Source: Lentzea sp. NEAU-D7
GTDB lineage: Bacteria > Actinomycetota > Actinomycetes > Mycobacteriales > Pseudonocardiaceae
Assembly: GCF_026242055.1 (NCBI RefSeq)
Contig: NZ_JAPJDL010000004.1
Location: forward strand, 124,001 to 188,000
Direction of reading: 5' to 3'
DNA: 64,000 nucleotides
Shown here: positions 44,702 to 53,827 of the stretch, piece by piece
Layout of the letters: every line of letters begins with the position of its first letter
How positions within the stretch are numbered: the first letter of the stretch is position 1
Made by a program: the position numbers and the translations under genes
Notes under the pieces: generated by a model
What the model saw: the letters and a program-made list of their open reading frames with translations, nothing else
What the model was told of the DNA's origin: nothing
Database searches by the model: none

Positions 44702-45610
44702 TCAGTCGTGGGCGAGGCCGCGCACGATGGCCTCGGTGTTGGCGCGGGTCATCTCCAGGTAGGTGGCCGCTCCACCGCCTGCCGCGGTGAGCGACTCCGA
44801 GTACAGGGGGATGACCTTCACGTGCACCCCTGCCTGTTCGGCGAGCACGCGGGCCAGGCGGTCGGGCTGGGAGGAGTCGGCGAAGATCGCGCCGACGCCC
44901 GTCGTGCGGACGGCTTCCGCGAGCGAGGCGAGGTCGGACGAGCTGGGTGAGGCGAGCGTTGTGCCGCCTGGGATCACGGCGCCGATGACCTGGAAGCCGA
45001 AGCGCTGGGCGAGGTAGCCGAAGACGTGGTGGTTGGTGACCAGCTTGCGGCGCTCCGCCGGGATGGTCGCGAACCGCTCACCCGTCCAGCTGTCGAGCTG
45101 GTCGATCTCGCCGAGGTACCGTGCGGTGTTCGCCCTGACCGCATCGGCGTCGATGCCGTCGACGTGCTCGATGACGCGTTCGCTGATCACCTCGACCGCC
45201 TTGCGCACCCGTTTCGGGTCGGTCCAGAAGTGCGGATCCGGTTGTCCGGCAGCTTCTTCGGTGGTGTAGCGGATCGGGGCGATCTGATCGCCTACCGACA
45301 GCGTCGGCGCGTCGGCCTGCTCGGCGGCTTGGACGTGTCGGAGAACCCCTTCCTCCAAGCCGAGTCCGTTGTAGACGACGAGCGCGGCGGTTTCCAGCCG
45401 CGCTGCCTCCTGTGCCGAGATCGCGAACGAGTGGGGGTCTGCGTTCGGCTTCATCAGCACCGTGACCGGAGCAGCGTCGCCGACGATGCTGCGCGTGATG
45501 TCGCCGAGGATGTTGGTGGTGACTACGATTCCGGTGCGCTGGCCTCGTGCGCTGCCGCATCCGGTGAGCACCAGCAGCAGGGCGCAGGTCGCCGCGAGAA
45601 GTCGCTTCAT
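44702..45610 (-). CDS. aztC: Zinc ABC transporter substrate-binding lipoprotein AztC
   Basis: 302-residue cluster 9 solute-binding protein. Lipobox VLTGCGS; zinc ligands His in KPNADPHSF, PDPHFWTD and TNHHVFGYLA, and Asp in IFADSSQPD. It lacks the His-rich loop of ZnuA; Azt systems instead use AztD to load zinc. ATG 45610 overlaps the permease stop (ATGA). Surface anchored, captures Zn(II). Confidence 0.9.
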   Translation of the reverse strand: MKRLLAATCALLLVLTGCGSARGQRTGIVVTTNILGDITRSIVGDAAPVTVLMKPNADPHSFAISAQEAARLETAALVVYNGLGLEEGVLRHVQAAEQADAPTLSVGDQIAPIRYTTEEAAGQPDPHFWTDPKRVRKAVEVISERVIEHVDGIDADAVRANTARYLGEIDQLDSWTGERFATIPAERRKLVTNHHVFGYLAQRFGFQVIGAVIPGGTTLASPSSSDLASLAEAVRTTGVGAIFADSSQPDRLARVLAEQAGVHVKVIPLYSESLTAAGGGAATYLEMTRANTEAIVRGLAHD

Positions 45611-47601
45611 CGTCCGGTCTCCACCATGTGTGCCGGCTCGATCTCCAGCTTGATCGTCCTGGCGACTCGCAGGTTGTCGTTGTAGTCGATCTCGTGCACC
45701 GCCCGCGCGCCGGCGTCGTTGACGTACGCGCGGTTCGGGTCCACCTCGATCACCGGCGGCACGCTGCCTTCGGTGATCGGCGCGGAGAGCACCTGCCGTT
45801 GTGCGACCTGCTTGCCGGACTTGGTGTCGTAGCCGTGCAGCACACCGTCCGCGGTCAGCGTCAGCAGAGGACCTCCCTCGCCGACCGCGTTCACGGCGAC
45901 GACCGGCCCGGTCTCCAGCAGCGTCCACCTCTTCGCCCGCACGTCCAGCGACCAGACACCCAGCTCGCCCGCCTTGGCGGCGAGCACCGTGCTGCCGGGC
46001 CGGTGGCGGATCTCGGCAGCGCGCTCGGCTTCGGACACGGCACGGGGGTACAGGATCTTCTCGCCGGTGAAGGAACCGTCCTTCCCCGAGACGAGGAGGG
46101 CTCCATCCGTGCAGCCGAAGACGACGCCCCGCCGGGTCACCGCCTGACCGCGTGGGCTCTGGCACGCCTGCTCGATCCGCGTCACGTCCTTGCCGTCCCT
46201 CGTCTTGACCGCCACGCGGTCGGCCTGGGCGACCAGCAGGTGTTCCGCGTACGGCACCGCGACTCCGCCCTTCAGTTCGCCGCGTGCGGTCACCGAGCCG
46301 CTGTCCAGGGCTTGCCGGTCCAACAGGGTCGAGTCGCCATGGCCGAAGGTCACGGCCGCGACGGTGGGATCGCTGTCCGCGTTCAGCACCCGGTCACCCA
46401 CGACGGAACCGACATCTCTGGCCTGGGTGCGGTAGTAGTGCACGTGGTCGCCGTGATCGACCATCCAGGCGCCGCTGTCGACGATCCGCGCGGACCCCTT
46501 GCCGGTCAGGTAGGCGAAACGGCCGTCGCCGTTGACCGCCTGGACGCCGTCCACCCGGCCGGTGTCGGTGACTTCCTCGGTGATCAGGTCGACCACCCGC
46601 ACCGCACCGGTGCGCGCATCGGCCACGACCAGCCGGGGCTGCGCCTCCGCGGTCTCCTCCGCGCCCTCGACATAGCCGTGCGGCACGTCCTCCTGTGCGG
46701 GCTTCGTGCCACAACCGGCCACCGGCAGCACGAGGAGCATCGCGGCGATCATCACCGCGTGCTGCCCACCGGCCCCGGAGATCCGCACCCGGTCGCGGAC
46801 CTGGGCGCCGATCGCGGCCAGGAAGAACAGCGCGACGGCGACCAGCGCGATGGTCGCGCCCGCGGCAGTGCCCGCGTGCCACGACACGAGCAGCCCGGCG
46901 ACCGTGGCGGTCACGCCGAGCACCGCCGCGCCCAGCATGATCGTCGGGATGCGGCTCGCCCAGTACGTCGCGGCGGCCGGTGGCGCGATGAGCAGACCGA
47001 ACACGAGCAACGTGCCGACCACCTGGAACGAGGCCACGATCGCCAGCGTCACCAGGCCGAGCAGCACCGCGTGCGCCAACCGCGGCCGCAGACCGAGCGT
47101 CTGCGCCTTGCGCGGGTCGAAGGACATCGCGACGAACGCGCGATGCCCCCACAGTGCCACCGGTACGGCAACGGCCAGAGCGATCGCCAGGTGCCAGAGG
47201 TCCTGTGTGCGCACCGCCAGCACGTCGCCGAAGAGGAACGCGGTCAGGTCCACCGCGAACGACTCGGAATGAGACACGAGGATCACGCCCAGCGCGAGCA
47301 TTCCCACAAACAGCAGGCCGATGCCGGTGTCCTGGGAGAACCGTCTGGTCCGTCCGAGCGCTGTCACACCGAACGCCATCACGCCCGCGCTCGCCGCGGC
47401 ACCGACGAACAGGTTTCCGCCCAGCAAGGACGCGATCGCAACGCCGGGCAGCATCCCGTGCGACATCGCATCACCGAGGAACGCCATGCCTCGCAACACG
47501 ACCCATGTCCCGGCTAGTGCGCATAAGCACGAGACGAGTACACCGGCCCACAACGCCCGCTGTACGAAGGAAACCTCGAAAGGGGCAAGCAACCACTCCA
47601 C
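45607..47601 (-). CDS. aztB: AztB zinc permease fused to a second AztD-like metallochaperone domain
   Basis: 664 residues from GTG 47601 (GTG 47610 is an alternative). Residues 1-275 are a ZnuB-type ABC permease: LRGMAFLGDAMSHGMLPGVA is the coupling loop, then eight or so helices to LFFLAAIGAQV. In frame follow a second hydrophobic segment and lipobox MIAAMLLVLPVAGCG and a full AztD-like propeller with HGDHVHYY and the same Cys pair (CQSPRGQA, VVFGCTDGALL). Ordinary AztB stops after the permease. ATG 46752 could start the second part separately. Gene fusion or overlooked stop; coupled to aztC. Confidence 0.82.
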   Translation of the reverse strand: MEWLLAPFEVSFVQRALWAGVLVSCLCALAGTWVVLRGMAFLGDAMSHGMLPGVAIASLLGGNLFVGAAASAGVMAFGVTALGRTRRFSQDTGIGLLFVGMLALGVILVSHSESFAVDLTAFLFGDVLAVRTQDLWHLAIALAVAVPVALWGHRAFVAMSFDPRKAQTLGLRPRLAHAVLLGLVTLAIVASFQVVGTLLVFGLLIAPPAAATYWASRIPTIMLGAAVLGVTATVAGLLVSWHAGTAAGATIALVAVALFFLAAIGAQVRDRVRISGAGGQHAVMIAAMLLVLPVAGCGTKPAQEDVPHGYVEGAEETAEAQPRLVVADARTGAVRVVDLITEEVTDTGRVDGVQAVNGDGRFAYLTGKGSARIVDSGAWMVDHGDHVHYYRTQARDVGSVVGDRVLNADSDPTVAAVTFGHGDSTLLDRQALDSGSVTARGELKGGVAVPYAEHLLVAQADRVAVKTRDGKDVTRIEQACQSPRGQAVTRRGVVFGCTDGALLVSGKDGSFTGEKILYPRAVSEAERAAEIRHRPGSTVLAAKAGELGVWSLDVRAKRWTLLETGPVVAVNAVGEGGPLLTLTADGVLHGYDTKSGKQVAQRQVLSAPITEGSVPPVIEVDPNRAYVNDAGARAVHEIDYNDNLRVARTIKLEIEPAHMVETGR

Positions 47602-47617
47602 GCCCGGCACCGTATAT

Positions 47618-47632
47618 TGATAACGATTATCA
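47618..47632. promoter_or_regulatory. Zur box in the divergent aztB/aztA promoter
   Basis: TGATAACGATTATCA, a perfect 6-3-6 palindrome in an AT-rich island of otherwise GC-rich DNA. It matches the Fur/Zur-type operator pattern of actinobacterial zinc-uptake promoters and would control both directions. Confidence 0.82.
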
Positions 47633-47655
47633 TTACAATCGGATGGAAGGGTGTC

Positions 47656-48390
47656 ATGGCGCACACCTCGAACCAGTCGGCCGTGCGGATCCGCGGGTTG
47701 TCCGCCGGTCATGCCCGGTACACCGTGCTGCACCAGGTGACAGCGGAGCTGCCGCGCGCCAAGGTGACGGCGATCGTGGGCCCGAACGGCTCAGGGAAGT
47801 CCACATTGCTCGGTGTCCTCGCCGGCGTCATCGCCCCTGCCGCCGGCGACGTGGAGATCGGAACGAGGCGGCCCGCCTTCGTGGTGCAGCACAGTGCCGT
47901 CCCGGCCGGGCTGCCCATGACGGTGTGGGAGACGGTCGCCATGGGCCGGTGGGCGCATCGCGGCAGGTGGCGCAGTTTGTCCAAAAAGGACAAAATTCTG
48001 GTCGCTTCCTGCTTGGAAAGGATGGGCATCGACGATCTGGCGCAGCGGCGGCTCAGCTCACTGTCCGGAGGACAACGCCAGCGTGCTCTGCTTGCGCAGG
48101 CGTTCGCTCAGGAGTCCGACCTGCTGCTGCTCGACGAGCCGGACGCCGGTCTCGACGCACAGGCTCGTCACGACATCTCCGCGGCGATCACTCACGCGAG
48201 CGCTGGCGGCGTGACGGTCGTCTGCGTCACGCACGACTTGGACGCAGCGTCGAAGGCGGACCACTGCCTGCTGCTCCAGGACGGCCGGCTCGTCGCTGAA
48301 GGCGGCCCGCGCGACGTGCTCGCGATCGACGCAGATCGCAGGCTGCGGCACGGTGGTGCGTCCGGCGGGATCGTCGCGACCGAGGTGTAG
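47656..48390 (+). CDS. aztA: Zinc ABC transporter ATPase AztA
   Basis: 244-residue ABC ATPase. Walker A VGPNGSGKST, Q-loop in FVVQHSA, signature LSGGQRQRALLAQA, Walker B DLLLLDEPDAGLD and switch His in CVTHDLD. ATG 47656. Divergent from the permease gene around the Zur box. Powers zinc import with AztB and AztC. Confidence 0.92.
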   Translation: MAHTSNQSAVRIRGLSAGHARYTVLHQVTAELPRAKVTAIVGPNGSGKSTLLGVLAGVIAPAAGDVEIGTRRPAFVVQHSAVPAGLPMTVWETVAMGRWAHRGRWRSLSKKDKILVASCLERMGIDDLAQRRLSSLSGGQRQRALLAQAFAQESDLLLLDEPDAGLDAQARHDISAAITHASAGGVTVVCVTHDLDAASKADHCLLLQDGRLVAEGGPRDVLAIDADRRLRHGGASGGIVATEV

Positions 48391-48584
48391 CGGCGATGGC
48401 CCGGTGAGCTGAACCCTTCCTCCTTGGGGCCACGGGCCAGTCCAAATCCTCATCTGGCGTGGACGGCTGTTCCTCCGGATGACGCCCGCGCCTCTGCTTT
48501 CGCGCCGTTCGCCTTCGGGCGAAATGCGCGGCTCTGATGACGTGTCATCCCCCCGAGGTCGCTGAGCGCGTTTGGGCTTCCCCG

Positions 48585-49182
48585 ATGACTCAGGAGCAGG
48601 TCGTGGATGCTGCCGTGCGACTCATGATTCGGTACGGGACCGACGGCTGGACGATCCTCGCGCTCGCGCACGAACTGGAGGTCGCACAGGCGGTCGTGTA
48701 CCACCACTGGGGCCGACGGCAGTTCGTGCGCTCGGTGGGGCAGCGCGTGGTCGCGCAAATCCTGCTACCGGAGGCGGCCTGCCGTGGCGGCAGTGGTTCG
48801 GGACGTGCTTCACAGATGTAAGCCGGGTGGCGTTGCGTCATCCGGGCATGGCCCGGCATCTCGTGGTGCCCGGCCCGGTCGCGGGGGCGCAGCGGGTCAT
48901 CAATGCGGGGCTGCGAGTGCTCAGAGCGTGGGTTGCGCGGACGAGGCCGCGACGATCTGCAGCTACCTCGCGAACACCGCGCTCAGCCTCATCGCGATCG
49001 AGGTCGAGCGCAACGCCGACCCGGCTGACAAGGGTCTGTCGGTGACGGGTGGCTGGGTCCAACCGCGAGCCCTGACCATCGACCACCTGCGTACGTCGGA
49101 CGCGCAGTTCTACCGCTTCTGCGTAGAGCGTGCGCTTGACGGCGCGCGGGCTTGGCTTGCCGATTGCCGGGAATCCGCATGA
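48585..49182 (+). pseudogene. TetR family regulator, two frameshifts
   Basis: Three consecutive frames together make one TetR protein: MTQEQVVDAAVRLMIRYGTDGW...VYHHWGRRQFV (HTH) up to about 48775; then PWRQWFGTCFTDVSRVALRHPGMARHL up to about 48930; then TICSYLANTALSLIAIEVERN to AWLADCRESA. At least two one-base changes break it. Confidence 0.75.
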
Positions 49183-49659
49183 CCGACGACCGCGTGACCT
49201 GGCAGACCGCTCGCGGCGATCCTTGCCCGCAAGAGGAGGTGGCGTGTCGTCCCGGACCGCCACCTCGGCGGGCCACCCGCAGCCGGCGAACCCGTCGTCC
49301 ATGTCGGAGCTGGTGGCCACGGCGTAGGTCAGGGCCTGCGTCTGCGGGTCGACCATTGTGTCGAGCGGATAGGTCGCTTCCAGGGAGGCGACCTGGGCCG
49401 CACCCTCCCGCAGCGCCCGGTCGATGCTGGCGATCCCGTGCAGGTCTTCCACCAGGGCACCTACGTCGCCGACCTCCTGCGGCGCCCCGAACTGCAGGAG
49501 GTCAGATGCAGCGAGGGCGGCGGGATCAACGTCGTTACCGGCGGAACTGAAGCGGGAACTCTCCGATCCCTTCCTCGCACTGGTCGAGGCGCGCGCTCCG
49601 TACCTGCGGGTCCGGTACGCCTTCTGGCCAAGGCCCATCGGCGTGCACCGCCTCCCGAC
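49183..49659. other. 477-bp region, no intact gene; possible decayed coding DNA
   Basis: The minus strand has a long open stretch with protein-like phrases (VDPQTQALTYAVATSSDMDDGFAGCGWPAEV) but no start or stop that makes a sensible gene, and the plus strand has FLALVEARAPYLRVRYAF. I cannot assign either. Probably remains of a gene lost with the neighbouring TetR pseudogene. Confidence 0.4.
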
Positions 49660-50232
49660 TCACCCTCGTCCGGTTCCACGCGAACGGCCCTGAGGTCTCG
49701 CGGCGTCCGGCATCTGCGCGCTGCCGAACACCTTTTCGCCCTCGGTGGCGAAGCGAGGTAGCAGCCGCCCGAACACTGCCCGCTCCTCGCGGGTCCAGTC
49801 GGCGCAGATGCGCCGGATCAGCGCCCTGTTGCGCACCCTCATGTCGTCGAGGAAGTCCTGGGCGGCCGTGGTCAGGCTCGCCACCATCGCGCGCCGGTCC
49901 CGTTCGTCGGGCTGCCGGGTCACCAGGCCGCGGGACTCCAGGTCGTCGAGGTGGCGTGTCACCGTCGTGCGGTCGAGGCCGAGCTCCTCCGCCAGCTGCG
50001 ACACCCGCAGCGGTCCGGTGCGGTGCAGTACGAACAGCGGCGAGGCGGTGCCGCGGCGGAGCCCGGCCGAGATGCCGCCGGCGGTCCGCTCGAAGAAGTC
50101 CTCTGTCGTCCGCGTGAGCATCGCCATCGCGTCGAAGACCCGGTTCTCGAGCGTCTGGTGCGTCGTCGGCGCACCCCGCTCCCTGCCCGCGGGGGAGGGG
50201 GTCGAAGCACCTGAGTCACCGTGGGTCGTCAT
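49660..50232 (-). CDS. MarR family transcriptional regulator
   Basis: 190-residue MarR protein. Winged HTH LRVSQLAEELGLDRTTVTRHLDDLESRGLVTRQPDERDRRA, flanked by dimerisation helices (FDAMAMLTRTTEDFFERTA). ATG 50232. Divergent from the P450-ferredoxin operon with 268 bp between; likely represses it until an inducer binds. Confidence 0.9.
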   Translation of the reverse strand: MTTHGDSGASTPSPAGRERGAPTTHQTLENRVFDAMAMLTRTTEDFFERTAGGISAGLRRGTASPLFVLHRTGPLRVSQLAEELGLDRTTVTRHLDDLESRGLVTRQPDERDRRAMVASLTTAAQDFLDDMRVRNRALIRRICADWTREERAVFGRLLPRFATEGEKVFGSAQMPDAARPQGRSRGTGRG

Positions 50233-50386
50233 GCCGGCGTCACCGCGTCCAATCGTCGAGCTGGCGGGAGAGGTCCACGTTGCACAGCCTCGTGCGAATT
50301 CACGTGTACACCGCGTCCTAAATCAATGTACGCCAGAACCTGACCCGGTACCCGGCGGACTTCAGTCACAGCACCGGAACCACACC

Positions 50387-50435
50387 GATATGCGTGTAGA
50401 CGACCGCATAATATGTGTGTACTGTGCCGCATATC
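50387..50435. promoter_or_regulatory. Candidate operator in the MarR / P450 divergent promoter
   Basis: 8-bp inverted repeat GATATGCG / CGCATATC spaced by 33 bp, with a partial third copy CGCATAATAT between. The stretch is markedly AT-rich. Likely holds the P450 promoter and MarR site. Confidence 0.45.
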
Positions 50436-50500
50436 TGAACGGCGGCTGGAGCTCCTGACGACCCTGCGGAGCACGCCACCACCCCTGAAGGGAACCGCAC

Positions 50501-51700
50501 GTGGAACCGAACTACCCGCTGCACCTGCCCGACTTCTACATCGGTGATCCCGCACCGGCCTACCGGGACCTGCGCCGCAACTCTCCGGTGCACTGGACCG
50601 ACGCCAACGGCGGGTTCTGGGGGATCACCCGCTACGAGGACGTCAAGTTCATCGGCTCGCGGCCGCACCTGTTCTCGTCGGCCAAGGGCGTGCTGATGCC
50701 CGACGGCAAACCCAAACCGGCCGAGCCGCGCCCGATGCTGATCACGACCGATCCACCGCGGCACAACGCGTTGCGCAAGCTGATCTCGAAGGGCTTCACC
50801 CCGAGGCACATCAACGCGATGGAGCCCGACGTCCGCGAGATCGTCCGCGGTGTGCTCGACTCGGCGAAGGCCGGCGTCGAACTGGAGTACGCGGAGGGGA
50901 TCGTCGCGAAGGTCCCCGTCCGCATCATCGCCGACCTGCTCGGGGCACCGGCCGAGGACTGGGAGCAGTTCCGCGCCTGGTCCGACGCCTCCGTCGGCTC
51001 CGCCGACCCCGGCATCACGCTGACCTCCCAGGAGGCGTTCGGGGCGCTGACCACGTACTTCCGCCGGCTGATCGAACTGAGGGAGCAGCGCCGCGCCAAC
51101 GACCTCATCTCCATCCTCATGGACGCCGAGGTCGACGGCGAGAGCCTGTCCCACGACGAGCTCATGTCGTTCTTGCACCTGCTGCTCGTCGCCGGCAACG
51201 AGACGACGCGCAACCTGATCGCACTGGGCACCATCGCGCTGATCAACCACCCCGAGCAACTGCGGATGCTCGTCGAGGACCCGAGCCTGATCCCCTCCGC
51301 GGTCGAGGAGATGCTGCGCTACGTCTCCCCGGTCACGCACATGACGCGCTGGGCCACCGAGGACGTCGAGCTGCGCGGCAGGACCATCAGGAAGGGGCAG
51401 GCGGTCGTCCTGCTCTACGGTGCCGCCAACCGCGACGAGGACGTCTTCGGCGACACCGCCGAGCAGTTCGACATCACCCGCAGGCCCAACCCGCACCTGG
51501 CCTTCGGCACCGGCGAGCACGCCTGCATGGGCCTGTCGCTGGCCAGGCTCGAGGCCCGCGTGTTCTTCGAGGAGCTCCTCGCCCGCTTCGACCGCGTCGA
51601 GCTCACCGGTGAGGTGCTGCGGATGCGTTCGACCATGGTGCCGGGCGTCCGGACCATGCACGTCCGCCTGGGTGCGAACGAGAAGGCAGCTGTCCGATGA
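50501..51700 (+). CDS. Cytochrome P450
   Basis: 399-residue soluble bacterial P450. I-helix LVAGNETTRN (acid/alcohol pair replaced by Glu-Thr), ExxR in VEEMLRYVSP, heme loop FGTGEHACMG with Cys342 as iron ligand. GTG 50501 after GAAGGGA. It overlaps a ferredoxin gene (ATGA) and then a ferredoxin reductase gene, so a complete electron chain is encoded. The sequence is closest to lipid/terpenoid-oxidising actinobacterial P450s; the substrate is unknown. Confidence 0.93.
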   Translation: MEPNYPLHLPDFYIGDPAPAYRDLRRNSPVHWTDANGGFWGITRYEDVKFIGSRPHLFSSAKGVLMPDGKPKPAEPRPMLITTDPPRHNALRKLISKGFTPRHINAMEPDVREIVRGVLDSAKAGVELEYAEGIVAKVPVRIIADLLGAPAEDWEQFRAWSDASVGSADPGITLTSQEAFGALTTYFRRLIELREQRRANDLISILMDAEVDGESLSHDELMSFLHLLLVAGNETTRNLIALGTIALINHPEQLRMLVEDPSLIPSAVEEMLRYVSPVTHMTRWATEDVELRGRTIRKGQAVVLLYGAANRDEDVFGDTAEQFDITRRPNPHLAFGTGEHACMGLSLARLEARVFFEELLARFDRVELTGEVLRMRSTMVPGVRTMHVRLGANEKAAVR

Positions 51701-51888
51701 GGATCGTCCTGGACCGGGCCAAGTGCACCGGCATCGGAATCTGCGAGTCCCTCGCACCCACGGTGTTCGAGGTGGACGACAGAGGTGAACTCGTCGTGCT
51801 GGCCGCCGAAGTGCCGGAAGGCGCGCTGGACGAGGTGACCGAGGCCGTCGAAGGCTGCCCGGCCATGGCGCTGAGGCTGGAACCGTGA
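51697..51888 (+). CDS. [3Fe-4S]-type ferredoxin
   Basis: 63-residue ferredoxin of the P450-partner type. Cys10 and Cys16 (KCTGIGICES) with Cys54 (GCPAMAL) give three cluster ligands; the usual central residue of the CxxHxxC motif is Ile13/Gly14 here, consistent with a 3Fe-4S cluster. Overlaps both neighbours by 4 bp. Passes electrons from the reductase to the P450. Confidence 0.92.
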   Translation: MRIVLDRAKCTGIGICESLAPTVFEVDDRGELVVLAAEVPEGALDEVTEAVEGCPAMALRLEP

Positions 51889-53120
51889 GCGCCTCTGCTG
51901 TCCACGCAGGACCGCGCTCGCTCGTGGTCGTCGGCGCCTCGCTCGCCGGTCTGCGTGCGGTCGAGGCCGCGCGCAAGGCCGGGTTCACCAGCCGCATCAC
52001 CCTCATCGGCGACGAACCCCGCCTTCCTTACGACCGGCCGCCGCTGTCGAAGCAGATGCTGGCCCCAGACGGCCCGACCGACCCGGTGACCTTCCGCGGC
52101 CGCGCGGAGTTCGACGAGCTGGGCGTGGAACTCCTGCTGGGCACCCCGGCCACCGGACTCGATCCGGACGCCAAGGTGGTGCATGCCGGCGGCGCGGAGG
52201 TGCCCTACGACGCGCTGGTCATCGCCACCGGCGCCGCGGCATGCGGCCTGCCCGGCACAGAAGGCTTGGCAGGTGTGCACGTCCTGCGGACGCTCGACGA
52301 CGCGCGCGCCGTTCGCCGCGCCCTGGACGAGGGCGCCCGCACAGTCGTCGTGGGAGCGGGGTTCATCGGGTCCGAGGTGGCCTCGGCCGCCCGCAAGCGC
52401 GGCTTGCCGGCAACGGTCGTGGAGGCGCTGCCGGCCCCTCTGGTCCGGTCCGTCGGACGTGAGCTCGGTGCCGCGCTGTCGTCGCTGCACACCCGCAACG
52501 GCACCGTGCTGCGCTGCGGACAAGCCGTGGCCGCGGTGGAGGGCGCTGACCGGATAGAGGGCGTCCGCCTCACCGACGGCACCGTGATCGGCGCCGATCT
52601 GGTCGTGGTCGGGATCGGGGCGATGCCCCGCACCGAGTGGCTCGCCGGCAGCGGACTGCCCGTCGACGACGGCGTGGTCTGCGACGAGTTCCTCGGCGCC
52701 GGCGCACCCGGCGTCTACGCCGCGGGGGACGTCGCCCGTTGGCACAACGTCCTGTTCGACCGCTCGATGCGGGTGGAGCACTGGTCCGCCGCCGCCGAGC
52801 AGGGGGCGCGTGCCGCGCGCAACGCGGTGGCACCGGAAGACCTCCGGCCCTACTCGACGGTCCCGTACTTCTGGTCGGACTGGTACGGCTCGCGCATCCA
52901 GTTCGCCGGTGTCGCGGCAGAAGACGGTGTCGAGATCGTCTCGGGCGACCCGGCCGGTGACCACTTCGTCGCGCTGTACCGCGAGGGCGACCGCCTGACC
53001 GGCGTGCTGACCCTGAACGGGCAGCGCCACGTCATGAAGTACCGCCGGCTCATCGCCCAGCACGCCCGCTTCGACGAAGCCGTCGCGTTCGCCAGGGCGT
53101 CCGCGACCACCGCCTCCTGA
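51885..53120 (+). CDS. FAD-dependent ferredoxin reductase
   Basis: 411-residue pyridine nucleotide-disulfide oxidoreductase-fold reductase, similar to putidaredoxin/rhodocoxin reductases. FAD motif VVVGASLAGLRAVEAARKAG, LPYDRPPLSKQM, NAD motif VVVGAGFIGSEVASAARKRG, and the second FAD motif VYAAGDVARW. C-terminal reductase domain with YFWSDWYGSRIQFAG. GTG 51885. Completes the P450 electron chain. Confidence 0.93.
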   Translation: MSASAVHAGPRSLVVVGASLAGLRAVEAARKAGFTSRITLIGDEPRLPYDRPPLSKQMLAPDGPTDPVTFRGRAEFDELGVELLLGTPATGLDPDAKVVHAGGAEVPYDALVIATGAAACGLPGTEGLAGVHVLRTLDDARAVRRALDEGARTVVVGAGFIGSEVASAARKRGLPATVVEALPAPLVRSVGRELGAALSSLHTRNGTVLRCGQAVAAVEGADRIEGVRLTDGTVIGADLVVVGIGAMPRTEWLAGSGLPVDDGVVCDEFLGAGAPGVYAAGDVARWHNVLFDRSMRVEHWSAAAEQGARAARNAVAPEDLRPYSTVPYFWSDWYGSRIQFAGVAAEDGVEIVSGDPAGDHFVALYREGDRLTGVLTLNGQRHVMKYRRLIAQHARFDEAVAFARASATTAS

Positions 53121-53164
53121 ATTTCCGCCAACACCTGCCCACAGCTGGAAAGGACGAGACGACC

Positions 53165-53827
53165 ATGACCAAGTTGCAGCAAGACGACGACCACACGACC
53201 TCACCCTCCGACACGGGTCCCACCCGTGAAGAGGCGATGCTCGCCCGCATGGGCACGCGGATGGGTTTCATCTACTCCGCTGTCCCCGTGGTCGTGTTCG
53301 TGACGGCGAACCTCTTCCTGCCCTTACCGGTGACCCTCACCGTCGCCCTGCTGACGGGGGCGGGGCTGATGGTGTTCCGGCTCGTGCGCGGTGAGCGCTG
53401 GATCTCGGCCGCCGGCAGCCTGGCGGGCGTCGCGGTCGCCGCCGGGATCGTGGCACTGACCGGGTCGGCGAAGAACTATTTCGCGGTGGGGATCTGGGCC
53501 TATCTGGCGGGCTTCGTGATCACCCTCGGCTCCGTGCTGCTCCGCCGCCCGGTCACCGGGATCATCTGGAACTTCGTGCACGGCCGCAAACACCGGTGGC
53601 GGAACGATCGGACGGTCCTGCGCGCCCACACCATCGCCACACTCGCCGCAGCCGCCGTGCTGGGCTGCCGGTTCGGCTTCCAGCAGTGGCTCTACCTCAA
53701 CGACAACACCAGCGCGCTCGGTGTCGCCCGCATCGCGATGGGCACGCCGCTGTCGGCGCTCGTCGTGGTCGTCATCGTGTGGGCCTTCCGCCGCAGCACC
53801 AAGCAGTTGCTCCCGAAGCACCCGTGA
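53165..53827 (+). CDS. DUF3159 family membrane protein
   Basis: 220-residue membrane protein with about five to six helices and a cytoplasmic polar N-terminus. Motifs of DUF3159: YSAVPVVVFVTANLFLPL, GFVITLGSVLLRRPVTGIIWNFVHG and an FxxRxxxQxWLY-type GCRFGFQQWLYLND. ATG 53165 with GGAAAGGA upstream. Function of the family is unknown. Coupled (GTGA) to an MFS exporter. Confidence 0.85.
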   Translation: MTKLQQDDDHTTSPSDTGPTREEAMLARMGTRMGFIYSAVPVVVFVTANLFLPLPVTLTVALLTGAGLMVFRLVRGERWISAAGSLAGVAVAAGIVALTGSAKNYFAVGIWAYLAGFVITLGSVLLRRPVTGIIWNFVHGRKHRWRNDRTVLRAHTIATLAAAAVLGCRFGFQQWLYLNDNTSALGVARIAMGTPLSALVVVVIVWAFRRSTKQLLPKHP

